Of a stretch of 64,000 nucleotides of DNA, positions 1 to 12,400 are shown piece by piece (positions within the stretch are counted from its first letter, which is position 1; every line of letters starts with the position of its first letter). The translations under genes were made by a program, and so were the position numbers. The stretch comes from Nematopogon swammerdamellus (lineage: Eukaryota; Arthropoda; Insecta; Lepidoptera; Adelidae). The notes beneath the pieces are model-generated. The model did no database searches. It saw only the letters and a program-made list of their open reading frames with translations, and was not told the DNA's origin. The stretch covers positions 11,027,971 through 11,091,970 of the forward strand of contig OX336338.1 in NCBI GenBank assembly GCA_946902875.1, read 5' to 3'.

Positions 1-93
1 CATTACAAAAGATACGGGTTAAAGGTTGGACAGACGAACAGACAGCGTAGGCTTAGTAATAGGATCTCGTACGTTACGTAAGCCTAAAAACAT
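1..93 (+). repeat. 3' end of a lepidopteran dispersed repeat (GACAGACGGCGTAGGC...CCTAAAAA family)
   Basis: GGACAGACGAACAGACAGCG, TAGGCTTAGTAATAGGATC and CCTAAAAA match the ends of the fuller copies at 15375..15775 and 50439..50620. The copy is cut by the window edge and diverged. Confidence 0.7.
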
Positions 94-313
94 AAAACAA
101 AAGTTGTTCAGTTTGAAATGTAGTAGATTCAGCCTCGCCCGGGTACCTACTACCTAACCTAATTAATGCCGTGCATATATGCTTTAACAAATTATACTTA
201 TTACTTTGTTGCTACTAGTGTGTGTGTATAAGTACATATAGTATATTCACAGTTTATAGGTAGACCGGACTAAGTCGTAGGCTGTAGTCAAAGAGCTGAA
301 GCACTATACTCAC

Positions 314-441
314 TGTGCTGTACTCTTGTGCGGCAACTTCTTCCTTCCCACGGCGGAGCTGTCCTCGGCGTCTGTCATCAGCAGCTCGCGTAGCGCCGCG
401 TCTGCCGCCACGTCGCCGTTCTTGTTCGAGTAGTTCCCAGA
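314..441 (-). CDS. Fhos: Fhos exon 15: first part of the DAD region
   Basis: 128 nt; acceptor CTGTTCTAG, donor CA/GTGAGT. It encodes [20 protein letters not shown] and HKSTA. The LLMT motif followed by a basic run resembles the FHOD autoregulatory region (MKSLLTSRPED...RRSRG). The exon is GC-richer than its flanks. The EIMDLLVQS-type part of the DAD and the stop codon must lie in a further exon left of the window, because the donor is good and positions 1..313 are repeat and AT-rich sequence. Confidence 0.88.
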
Positions 442-3400
442 CTAGAACAGATCGCAGGCGTCATGTAACGGTTGTCACTTACGAGAATACTCAGAACGCG
501 CGGACGATTTAAGAAATACATATTAATTGCAAATCAATAGAAAGGAGAAATAAATAGAATAACGTGAGGTCGCGTAAAGTACGTAATAATTAATCAGACT
601 ATATAGAACCCATCGTCATTAATATATCTTCATCGTCATAAATCATTTGAAATGTATAATTATTAGGCACTTAGGCCCACTTGCACCAACACAAATTTTA
701 TATATAAACCAGTTTAACTCGCTAAACCAGTTTAAGCTAGCACCTTTTGACTGTGGGAACCGCGTTTAAATCCATAACTCGCTACTTAACTTTAAACTCG
801 TGTTGGTGCAAGTGGGCCTTAATGAAATAGGTAAGGGCAAGCGATCGTCTGTTGCTCGCTGAATACGCTGCTGTGAACGAGTAGGAAGCACTGTAAGTTG
901 ACCATATAAAAGTTTATTCGCGATAATCTGAAGTCTATAGGAAAGAGCATCTCTCACATCAATTATCAGCTTGCCCCTGGTCTTGTTCCTCTCTCGATGG
1001 TTGGCTTTCTTCTCCAATTGCTGCAGAACCCTCTCCCGTGACGTCATGTACTCTAGGGCGAACTCGGAGAGGATCTTCAGGAAGGCGGAAGGCTTCGTGT
1101 TTATGATCTCGCCCAACGGAACTCCGATGTACAGCAGGAACTGATTAAATCTAGAACAAGAAAACCCTGGCTTATGGGTAGAACTCCTCAAGTAGAATCA
1201 GTTAGTAGGAAATATATAGAAAGAACTCATAATTAGGATTTAAAAGTTAAAGTAATAAATACGAGTATATGCATTTAGTTAGTGTGTACACGCACACATA
1301 TTATTATCGTTACTCGACAAGACCTAATTTAAATAAACCTATGACATCACGCAAGCAACGAAGTACATAAATGCAAGAATATAGCGAGGGCGTCGACCAA
1401 GTTTACATATCAGTAGTGTCGTGCTTTATTCGCTAAGCTTAATACGAAACTACTTGCATAAAATACGTACTATAGTAATGGATAAACAAAACGATCATAT
1501 TATACGCCTAGCTTGTTGGATATGAAAACAATGGTATAGTCTTCGCTCTCTAAACCTAGCTCTATAAACTCATTGTTACTGGAAGATCAGCCATGTGATA
1601 TTAGTCCTTACGTCTGCTGCAGTTTACCATAAATGCAAAATATCACACTTCATATCAAAAATACCTGAGAACAAAGCAATACAGTTCATCCTTTTATGTA
1701 TTTTAGCTGGGTATAGATAGCGAAGGCTATAGTATAAAATATTGCATCATATCATAAGTCGCAAAGCAGGCATTTTTGGTTATTTTAATTGTCGCTAGTC
1801 AATTTTATGGTATATATCTCGGGCATTTAATAATAATTAGACCATACCTACTATAATTTTTTTTTAATGTAGACTAAAATAAAAACTTTATTGAATTAAA
1901 CATACAGAAATTACATAAACTATAACTACCTATCAAATTAAATAGACAAATATAACAAATAAAAAAAAAAACTGATAATTTATTATTCACATGCTTGAAG
2001 AATTATTCAGAATTACTTATTCTGGATTTTTTCAGTTTGAGATGGGACATTCTTTACGCAAATGACTCGTACGAATATGTTTACGAGAATGGTTAAATCG
2101 GTTTTATCAATTAAATAATTCAACTAAAACAGTTAATCACTAAATGTTAGGTATCTACGTACGTGCCTATTTGAAACCAAAGGTACATAACTTATAGATA
2201 GCGCACTTGGAATAGATTATTACCTATTTAAAACTTTCTTCTCGATAATTCCAAGGAGAATAATCCTCTCCGCCGCATCAGTGAGGAATTCGTTTATTTT
2301 GGTCTTGATGATCATGGGCCCGTCGTGTTTGGCCACTTTCTTCAGGTGGTCCCAGGAAGACTTGCAGTCCGACTCTAGTTTCGCGAGGTTCACCTTCAAC
2401 GCGTCGAAGTCCACCTTCGATGCTCTTATTACCGGCCCAACCTGCAATTACACTTTTGTAAATTGTACAATTTTGAGCAATTTTAAGCAGATGGACCGGC
2501 TGATTTCCTAAATCTACGAGACTTACTAATATTGTTTTTTTGATCAAATATTAGTTTAATGTTAAATCCTTCAAACATTAGAATCATTCTTCTTCTCGAA
2601 ATACTGAACCTTCTTTAGATTTCCCGTTTTTTTATTATGTAGGTATACGCACAGGTATAAGTAATACTACCTAGTTACTACTTTAGTAAGTATGTGATAA
2701 ATTTGTTGTAATTAAAAATTCTCACCTCACTGAAGAAGTCCGAACTCTCTGGAAACTTCTGTATGATCATTTCACAAATGTGGTAGAGCAAGGGATGCTT
2801 GTGGACTGTGTCTTTTACCTCCATCACCTTGGAAAGATACTCCAACCGGAAACCCTTCACCTGGGTCCCGTTTAAGAAGGAGCCTACGCTTCGAAGGGTT
2901 GATAGAATTGCTTTGAAGGTGATGTTCACCTTCAATAATTCTATTCCCTGTTTTAAGTCCATTAACGGCTCCGCTATCTCTTTCTGGAATAAAAAATGCA
3001 GTAGTAGTGCGTGGTTATAGAACTTTAGGTACCTAGTACACGTCAATTCTAAGCCCTTATATTACCTTAGTAGTTGGTAGAGTTTATGGGTTTAACCCGT
3101 CCAGATTGGTATCACCGAACGAAAGTACCTATGGCGAAAACTAGAGCGAAACGACTATGAAAACAGTTCGTGTTTTCAGTCAATTTGGAAACACTGACAA
3201 GGCAGTTTTGCACAAAAAGGATCAAGATGTAATGGGCTGCACAACATCACGGCGATGTAGTCAGGTTTCATGAAAAAAATAGCTAGTACTTAGTCCTGAA
3301 TATTTGCAATAACTTCATGGTTACCTAAAATACAGCACAGAATATAAAAAAATACTCACTTCAGCGTTTTCGAAATCGAGCTTGAAAAGCCATAGCTTAA

Positions 3401-6400
3401 GCCTACACGATAGCTCAGTGATTGAAGCGAGTGCCAACAGGAATTGTTCAGCATTGCCGAGAGGTAGGTCAGGGTTTGCATACTGAAAAGGTATTAATAT
3501 TAAAGACAATAATTATAGTACGTAGTTATGTCACACAACTTTTTAAAATCGCTGTAATTTTATTATTTATAGTGACTGCTATGTAAAATAATATAATAGT
3601 ATACTTGGGCTTCTTGTATCTTGAGCTTCTCTTCCTCGGTTGGCAGCATAGTGAGTAGTTTCTCAATTCCCTCACGACCGATCACCGTCGCGTCCATCTT
3701 CATGATGGCCGCCTTAATGGCTTGTGGTGTCGGCAGCTTCTTCATGCCGATGTTGATAGCGTTGGACCTCTTCGTGTCAAGAATGAATGTCTTCTTGGGC
3801 TCTTGCATTTTCTGTAGGATTCAATTATTACAAAATAGCACGTCCAACAAAAATATCAAAACTTTGAAAAAAGTTACAATTTGTAGCTCTTACAATTTAT
3901 TTAAAAAGGGGCAAGTCATTAACGTTAGACATATTTCTTACACGTATTATTATTTTAAATCGATTACTGATAAAAAAACAACATTTCCTTACCTCCTGTG
4001 ACACGGTGGTAGAGTTCATTCACGAAACATGGAACAAAAATAATAACATTTTGGATTTGTTAAAAATTGTGGTTAAAAAAAACATAATATTTCATATACT
4101 ACATCCAATAAACAAAATTTACTTATTGTGCTATTATATTCAACGTACTTTTATGAGGAGGTCATTGGAGCGACTTTCAAAAAGATGCTCCAACATTTTA
4201 GTGTCCACATTAACGTCCGGAAGGTCGTCCCAAATGGAGCCTACTTTCTGCTTCAGGTTGGGCGGCAAGGGAAACTCTGTAACTTCCTTCCAGAAGAGTT
4301 TAACCGTTTTCTTATTCTTCTTGATGGAACCGTCGTCGTAGGAAGTGCTGCTCGACGCGTTGGACGAGTTGGTCAGAGTAGGTTTCATAGATGGTATGCA
4401 TCCGGCAGGGGGAGGTGGGGGAGCGGCCGCGCTCATGTTGTACATTCCTAGTGGTGGAGGTGGAAGAGGAGGAGGCGGAACACCATTTCCCATCGCGGAC
4501 GTGACGCTGACTTCATCGGCCGTGTCGCGGATCAAGTCCGAGAAGTCCAAATCGCAAATGTGATAGGCGCGGTTCAAACCCTTGCGGAGCTCTTCCCATT
4601 GAGCCTCGTTCTCCGATACTTGACTCTTCGGGGTGACGGGTGAGCTTTTTATAATATCTGCAAAAATACAATGCGCTGTAATAAAAAAAAAAAATTTTTT
4701 TCTCTTTAGGACTGGACTTGGATTACTAGGGATCGCAATCCGACAAAGTGGCATCGCGCAACCCCGCGGGTTCCCGTATAATTTGAGGATCTGCGGGATC
4801 CCACAACAGCTGTACCTATCAACGGATCCGCGCCTCAGATCCGCATATTATTATACGTAAATTTGTAAAAAAAAAAATCGCCCAAGTGCGAGTTTTACTC
4901 GCGTACTTTGGATTCTGTAGTCATCTATATTGCCGGGAATTGAAGCTCATTTAACTGATGGAAAACAATGGTTGTTGTTGCCAAGGCGGTTTCAGGCATG
5001 TTTTCTCAAACAAACAAAAAAGTTGCGCGGGGACATTAAATTATAGGTAACTCCGAATCCCTGTAATTAATCAAAATAGTTCTTATTAATCGTTTTTAAC
5101 TACAGCATAAGCGCTACGTTAAAGATTTTGCTTGATAATCGTAGTTTAAGTGGTTTCTGACGTAGACCCGGGGAAAAAGTGGTCTATCATGATCGTTTAT
5201 GTGGAGACAATCTCGACGGAGAAGCCGATGAGTGATGCCGCCATTTGAAATTCAATACAATTTAAAGAAATATAGTCACTTTCACATTGGTTTTTGTTTT
5301 TTTTAGTAGATATCAATCACTGCGCTTTGTTCTCCAACTCAGGTGATATATCAGTATACTTGCGGCAAAAATTGGAATGTGATGTTCTTAGAATTTATTG
5401 AGTTTTCTTGTCCATTCTTTCTCGCCAAGCCAATAGAATGGGCGGATACGACATTATATTTAAATTGTCCAAGTGTGATGTGTTTTTTTTCTTTTTATGG
5501 AAACTGCCACGGTTGTCTACATCACCTACAACATCTGTGATGTCCGCCCATAACACCGGGTGAATTAGGAGCCATGTCAGTGCTTCCCTTCATGGACGGA
5601 AAACACGAACTATTTACATAGCCGTTTCGACCGACGTTTCATTCAGTGCGGTCGGTGGTATCAACCCGGGCGGGATAAACCCTACCACCTAGTAATATAA
5701 GAAGGGAGTCATATCCCTTAGTCACCGTTTACGACATACACGGGGAGAGAGCAGTGGGGCTATTATTTTAAAGCACCGGCCCCACACGGTACTTGCATAT
5801 AGTTTAATAATTAATCAACCTGCGCGGAATCCATGGATCCCGTATGATTAGCACCAAACCCCCAAATTTCTCGCAGAATCGAAAATACTGAAATTTCTAG
5901 GTTTGTAATATTGAAAATATTGAAAAAAGGTTCTAGTCTCTACGTATTACATACCAAGCACGTCTGGTCTATGGTGGACATTACACTTAAAATAAAATAA
6001 AATATCGTTTTCAAAATAGTACCGTCTTGTCGATCTATCGATTTGACTTTTAAAAGCAAGCTCTACATTCAAAAAATAATACGATAAACATACCTTTTGA
6101 TTGAGATTTACATAATCCCTCCTTTGCTTTCAGTAAGAGGCCGGTCATCTCGGCGACTCTTGTCGGCACTTCATCTAAGTCACATGGTCTAGAGGTGTGG
6201 TCCTTTTCTTGAAAATCCTTAGACTCGTTTTTCTTACGCATAACTATCAAAGCGTCTATAGCGCTTACAGAATGCCCTAGTGTTCCGTTCTGTATTCTTT
6301 GTTTCAGCCCTGCAGTGTAACGTTGAGGTCCTGTAAAATTATAACTTTCAAACTGAGTGATAGTTTTTCAGTACGTTCGTCGCTATAGAATATTATTTAT

Positions 6401-9400
6401 TTATAAGTTGTGTTTGTTGTTGTTTCTTTGTTTTGAGTTGAATATTATGTGTTGAAATGATATTACCTATTTAAAGGACAAAACAATGTTGGTACCAAAG
6501 CAAAACCAAATATACTAACAAAACGATTAGTCGATAATATATGTAAGTAAGTATATGCACACACCATGCACCAAAACATCCGCTATGTTGAGATTCCTCA
6601 TAGTTCGGCTTATTGAAGAGATACCGTCGTCTTGCTCGTGAACTCCGTTGCTAGTTGTAACACCGTTAGTGGTAGCACTTCCATTACTCTTGTGAACACC
6701 TTTGCTATTGATGTAACCACGGTTACTGTTAGGAATATTGATATTGGTATGAGCTCCGTTGCTCATATGAGCGTCGTTGTTGGCCTTAGCTCCATTACCA
6801 GTAAAAAATCCGTTGATCGTATGAACACCATTGGTACTATGAATTTCATTCAAGCCGTGAATACTACTGCCTTCATGTTCATCGCTGGTGTCGTTAAATT
6901 CCTTATTACATATTCCGTTAGTAAACGTTTTATTTAACTTAATGCCATTGTTAAAAAGCTCATGTTGCTGAATGATGTGATGACTTTGACGAGCAAACCT
7001 TTCCCTCCGTCTCCGGAGAGCTTTCTCTTTTTCTTGATTTTCCTGATTGTCCTTGAGAGGACTCATGAATTGAGTGTTGACATTCAGATTAACTTCGTTG
7101 CTCGATTTGTGATCGGTTTGAGTGTTGATAACGTTGATGTTTTCTGATTAAACATGTAATGTTAGGTGGGACTCAAAACAAAACACACTACACGCAAAGT
7201 TGTACGGTTGATTATTTCTGATTCTTTTGATACAATATACATATGTATAATATTTAAGCAAGACTAATTAATAAATTAAAAAGATAATGTGTCTTATTAG
7301 ACACATCATTACATACTGTATTAGAAGAACCAGACTCAAGTGGATTAATAAAGCAATAAAACGTAAACAGAACAAAGCAATACCATAAGAAATTACAATT
7401 ACCATCTTCATCTTTAAGCATTTGTTTCTTGGATTTTCTCCTCTGCATGTGACCCGTACCTATGTTACTTCTTCGTCGAACGACGTTAATAACAGAATCA
7501 TCAAGTTGTCTGAAATAATGTTTTTACTCTTAATTCGGGAACGATCCAATACGATATATTAAAATTTCAAGAAACATTTATTGCAAACAAATATTACTCA
7601 CTTTAGCGCCGTTTCTGTATCGTCTCCGTCTTCATACGACAAGACAGCTTCATAAATCTGAAATTGCCTCAGTAGATCCAAATCGGTTCCTTGTTTCGAC
7701 ATGTAGAGTTTTATAATGTCATCTAGGCCCTGGTCTTCGAGAGCGTCTACCTGGTCGTAGTAGACGTCTTTATCTACAGCATTGTTGAGACATCTATTGA
7801 TGAGAGTCATGGCATATATTAACAGTTCAGTATCGGAAGCGTCGAAGTCTTTGAGGATTTTCATGATATTCTGCCACGGCTGCCCGCCTTCTGCCTTTTC
7901 TACGGCGTGAATGGCGTTGATAAGTAGAGTGCAGTTCATGTCGTTGTACTCCACGAACACCATGAGCAGCTTGAGGCAGTTCTTAACGATGTGGCGGAAC
8001 GGGTTTGTGGTCAGCGTGTACAGCCACTGGATGCATGTCTTATGGTGCATGACCCCGTGCATGCCATCTACGTACAGAACTATCTGCAATAGACAGGTAT
8101 TTCTGCTAAATAACTGACATTGTGATAGTACAAATAATATTTTAAGGAATCTGACATGGTTTGGTATTCGTATATCACCTATGTAGGTACTAGACTCGTG
8201 ATGTTACAGCCCATCACACCCTGTTGAACTAGGTATTGGTCGATCCAGTTACACTGAATTGAACGAAAAACGCAAACTATTTTCATACCAATTCGGACGG
8301 GTGAGACAACTAATAATTAAGGGAAGGACCTACAGCATTACGTGGAATCCGAACAACGGCCAGCCTCAACAAATATTACTAGGTGACGGTATGATTTTCT
8401 ACCATTTTTTTATGTTTCGACCAGGAGGGTCATATGGCATCGAGTGCATGACATTGATAATACCATCAGAAAATATAAGTCAGTGCCAACGGCTAGTAAT
8501 GAATGACTAAACACGCATTCAGTGGAAATAGTAAAATTACCTGTCCCAAAGCCCGCAGAACGTACTCGAGGTAATTGGGGTCTGAGGCTCCGACAGACAT
8601 GAGGCAGTCCAGACCCTCATTTTCGACGAATTCGTGCACCAAGTCCTTGTCCCTCTGGAGGACTTGCTTGAGGCTGAACAGAGCCTTGCGTAGCTCCCGA
8701 CCCTCCGCCTCGCGAAGTCTCTCTGTTAACCAAAGATTCGTGTGAAAATATGCATTATGCAAGTGGTTTATTGGTTAGCGTATATATACATATCATTGTT
8801 GGTTAGGTAGGTAGGACCGATCAATTTGTAGATACTATTGTAAGATTTTGAATTCATAGCCTTCGCTTCAATTTATTCAAAATCATTAGGGATTTTATTT
8901 AAATTGCTGATCGAAGCATTTGGGGACCAACGTGTCCAGGCTTTTTTTTAACCGAGGGGGGTGGCAATAAATAGCCATTTAGCGGGGAATTTTGCTTCGC
9001 TTTCGGGGGCGATGAGCAGTGTCCCTGTGGAGGAAATTTTCTATTTAGTTTCGTTTTCAATATTTCTAATTTGTATTACTTTTTGTTGCATAAATCATTT
9101 CCACCTTAAAACTCTTTACTTAATCATTTTGACAGATCACTGAAATTCTGTATTTAGTTGCTAATGTTATAATTAGGAACATTTCGTGACTTATAGAATG
9201 TGTTACTGGGTAAATTTGGGTTACCGTGGCATCACTAAACATGATGAGCCAAAGCTACCCAGTAACTTTAACATAATATATGGTAGACTATAAGTGTTTA
9301 TTCTATTTAGTTCGTCTTATAATATTGGTAATAGGTAGCTGTCAAGTTGTTTCGCTTGCGGTGGCACACATCCCATAACCATCGTTATATATGCCAGAAA

Positions 9401-12400
9401 ATGTCAACGAAAAACCCGTCTGAATTTACTGAGTAGTTCGTGAGTTGTACGTGAGCATACATTAGTTAGAATGTGTGCATAGTAATCAAGACTCACCTAT
9501 TATTGAATGAACCCGAACCGATAGTTGAGTCCGCAATACGATGGCATTCCGCCGTCTGAAAAGAAACAAAATGATATATTTTTAACTAAAGTAAAGGCAA
9601 CATAAATTACGGCCATACAACCATACAATGTGGAGCAGTTTAAAATATAGCTATGCTTAGCCAATGTAAGTTCCTATATAAGTACTACACCTATGCCAGG
9701 CCTCGCGCACTCTGTGTACTTGCGCGCGCTAACTATACCTAAACTACCGTTTGGCGTGCCGCCGCCGCGCTGGCGGTCTAATTCAGTGAAAATTCTTCAG
9801 CCGCGCGAAGCATACCTACACGCTCGCCTACGCTGCTACTGCGCGCAGCTGCAAAGCAATAATCAGTTTACACTCGATCGTTTAGGTACATTTTCGCACG
9901 CAGCGATTGGCGATGTGAAACAGAGGAAGGTATGGAACTTTTTCTATGGAGTGATTTATCTGTTACGAAGTAACTATTAAGTAATATGTGCCTATGCCTA
10001 TGCCTTATTTCAAAAGGTAGGTAACCTACGCTTGAACATGTCGAAAATTCTGTCAGTTCTAAATTCAATGCGAAGAAGAACTAACAAACTTCGCAAGTGA
10101 CAATATTTTGTTAGTTCCTTATAAGTATTATATTAAAGTAACTTACAATAATTACCCCATACTACCACTCACAAGAATATTAATATTTACTGCATAAACA
10201 TGAATACTCAAGAATCTGACCACTCTGCCTATTTACATTACCTATATCTGGTGTATAGTGCCATCGTCAATTTTCATACTTAATACATCAAGTCAAATCA
10301 AAAACAAATGTCTAAAACTTGTGAAAAAAATACACCGTGAGAAAACCTAAACACTGGAATCAATCGTGGTGATCGATCGCCAAAATCATATGTAGACAAA
10401 TAATCTACTAGTGGAGTGGAGAAATCACAGTTGGAAATATGATATGAGATTTAATATAAAACATCGCAGTGACATTTTATCCTAATACTCTAGGAAGCTC
10501 GCACAATGCCTACTTACAAATAGCTTGCTTGTACGAGTATGCCGTCGTGAACTAGCAATAGCAGTGATAAGTTTGTGAATGATCAAATCAAGATGACAAC
10601 TCATTGCGAGCTCTATTATATCACCAAACTTACAAAAAATGGTCGCCGTGGTTGTTCGCGACCATCACTCGCTCGGCGGGTCTGTCTACCTCAGTCTCCA
10701 TCTTGTCAACGTCTGTCTCCCAACCCTCAGGATCAAGTGTCCAACATTCGTTGTCCCGCACAACCAGCACGGCAGTCTTGCTTATCGGAATGAAGGTGGG
10801 GTCGCTCCTCTCTTCGGCTGTGTTGCTGATGTTGGAAGTGTCGCCTTTACTTTGACCCCATACTGCCCAACCCTGAATATCATGCAGTGTATTACGATCC
10901 TTATCGCTGTAGCACTCCGATCGAGGCCTCAGTTTTACGTCACTCCTTAAGTTTCGCGAAATGTAGGTTCTCCATCTGATCGGAGAGCACTGTGAGCGGG
11001 CCAAGTTCGAGTGAGTATGATCCTCGTAGGTCGCGTCGGCGTCGTCGGATCCATATCTGCTGTCACTGTACGGCGGCGGCGGTCTGGTCTCGCTGCTACT
11101 TCGGACGTGAGCCGGGTCCGGCAAGTTTAGGGCGATCTTCTTCTGGGCCCGCCCGAGGCCCAGCTCAGAGTCACACTGCGAGACGTGTCGCTTGAAGCTG
11201 CGCTCCGAGCTGCTCGGAGCTCGTTTCTCGTGCAGAGACATTTTCTCTTTTGTTCTTCGCACAAGTTTTTGCGAAAAGTGCGCTCTTGACATTCGCACAT
11301 AAAGCGTGCTCTCTCATTCAATGCATTTCATCAGGTCATCCAATATATCACTCTTCAGGTTAAATTTTAATACCAATGAAGCTACAATGTTATTTCCATT
11401 TAATGAGGTTCGGTGTGAACAAAATTTTTCTTTTCAAAACTTTCAACGAGATATGAACATCGATTATTTAGTACTAACGTATATACCTACACGTACCTAT
11501 GTAGGTATACATACCTATACGCGCGTTCACTCTCACAATTACCGCTATACTCTGGAACGCTCTCCCTGCCCATATATTGCCCCCCAAGTACAGTCTCGGG
11601 TCCTTCAAGAGGGGCGTGAATGGGCACCTGTCAGGCCGGCATGTCATTCGCAACCCACGCATACGGCCGAATGTCCATGCGCGTCGTTAGACACCTTATG
11701 GGTGGCTCGGCGCCATATGTCGCGCTGTCAATAAAAAAAAATTACTCAGTGACTGCCTACTATTACTTTTACTAATCGCATCTCTTTGTGAGTTAGATAT
11801 TATTATTCGAAAAGAAATTTGACGGTGTGTAGGTTAGGAAAGCGACTTCCTATCCTAACTATATGAACTATATATAACTAATGTGAAGGTTAGGAAATAA
11901 TTTTCCTAACCTTCACACTGGTGTGACAGAGCAGTGTGAAGGTTAGTCGGTCGTCTACCCGACTGCGCAAAAACGAGGGTATGTTTTTTGAGAGCAGGTA
12001 TGTATGTATGTATGTATGTATTGCATATCTATTTTATGTCACGCCCGGCTGATGTGTCGTTTGGTTCGTCTGTCTCGCGTAAGTGTCATGTATGTCATAT
12101 ACCTACTCACATTTTGTCAGAATTTAAAATGGCGGCCGTTAGGCTATATACCTATTGTAAAACTTTGAAGATGGTTATTCTTCAAACCCTAGCGACGGGA
12201 AGATTTAAAAAATATACCTACCACACTTAATGGTTTGGAAATAAAATAAAACAATTATATAACCCGACTGCAAAAAACTTAAGGAAACAAGGAAAGATCA
12301 GTAGAGCGTGTAGTTGGATTCAAATAGACAGAAAGCCCGACTACAGCATTTTCTCCTGATCTTTCCTTGTTTCCTTTTTCCTTTATTTTTGGTATAAATG

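Noticed and set aside
766..957. Extension of Fhos exon 14 to position 766
   Set aside because: A GTGAGA donor lies at the point where FHOD homology stops, and the extension has no FHOD similarity; splicing to 441 restores a DAD-like region in phase.
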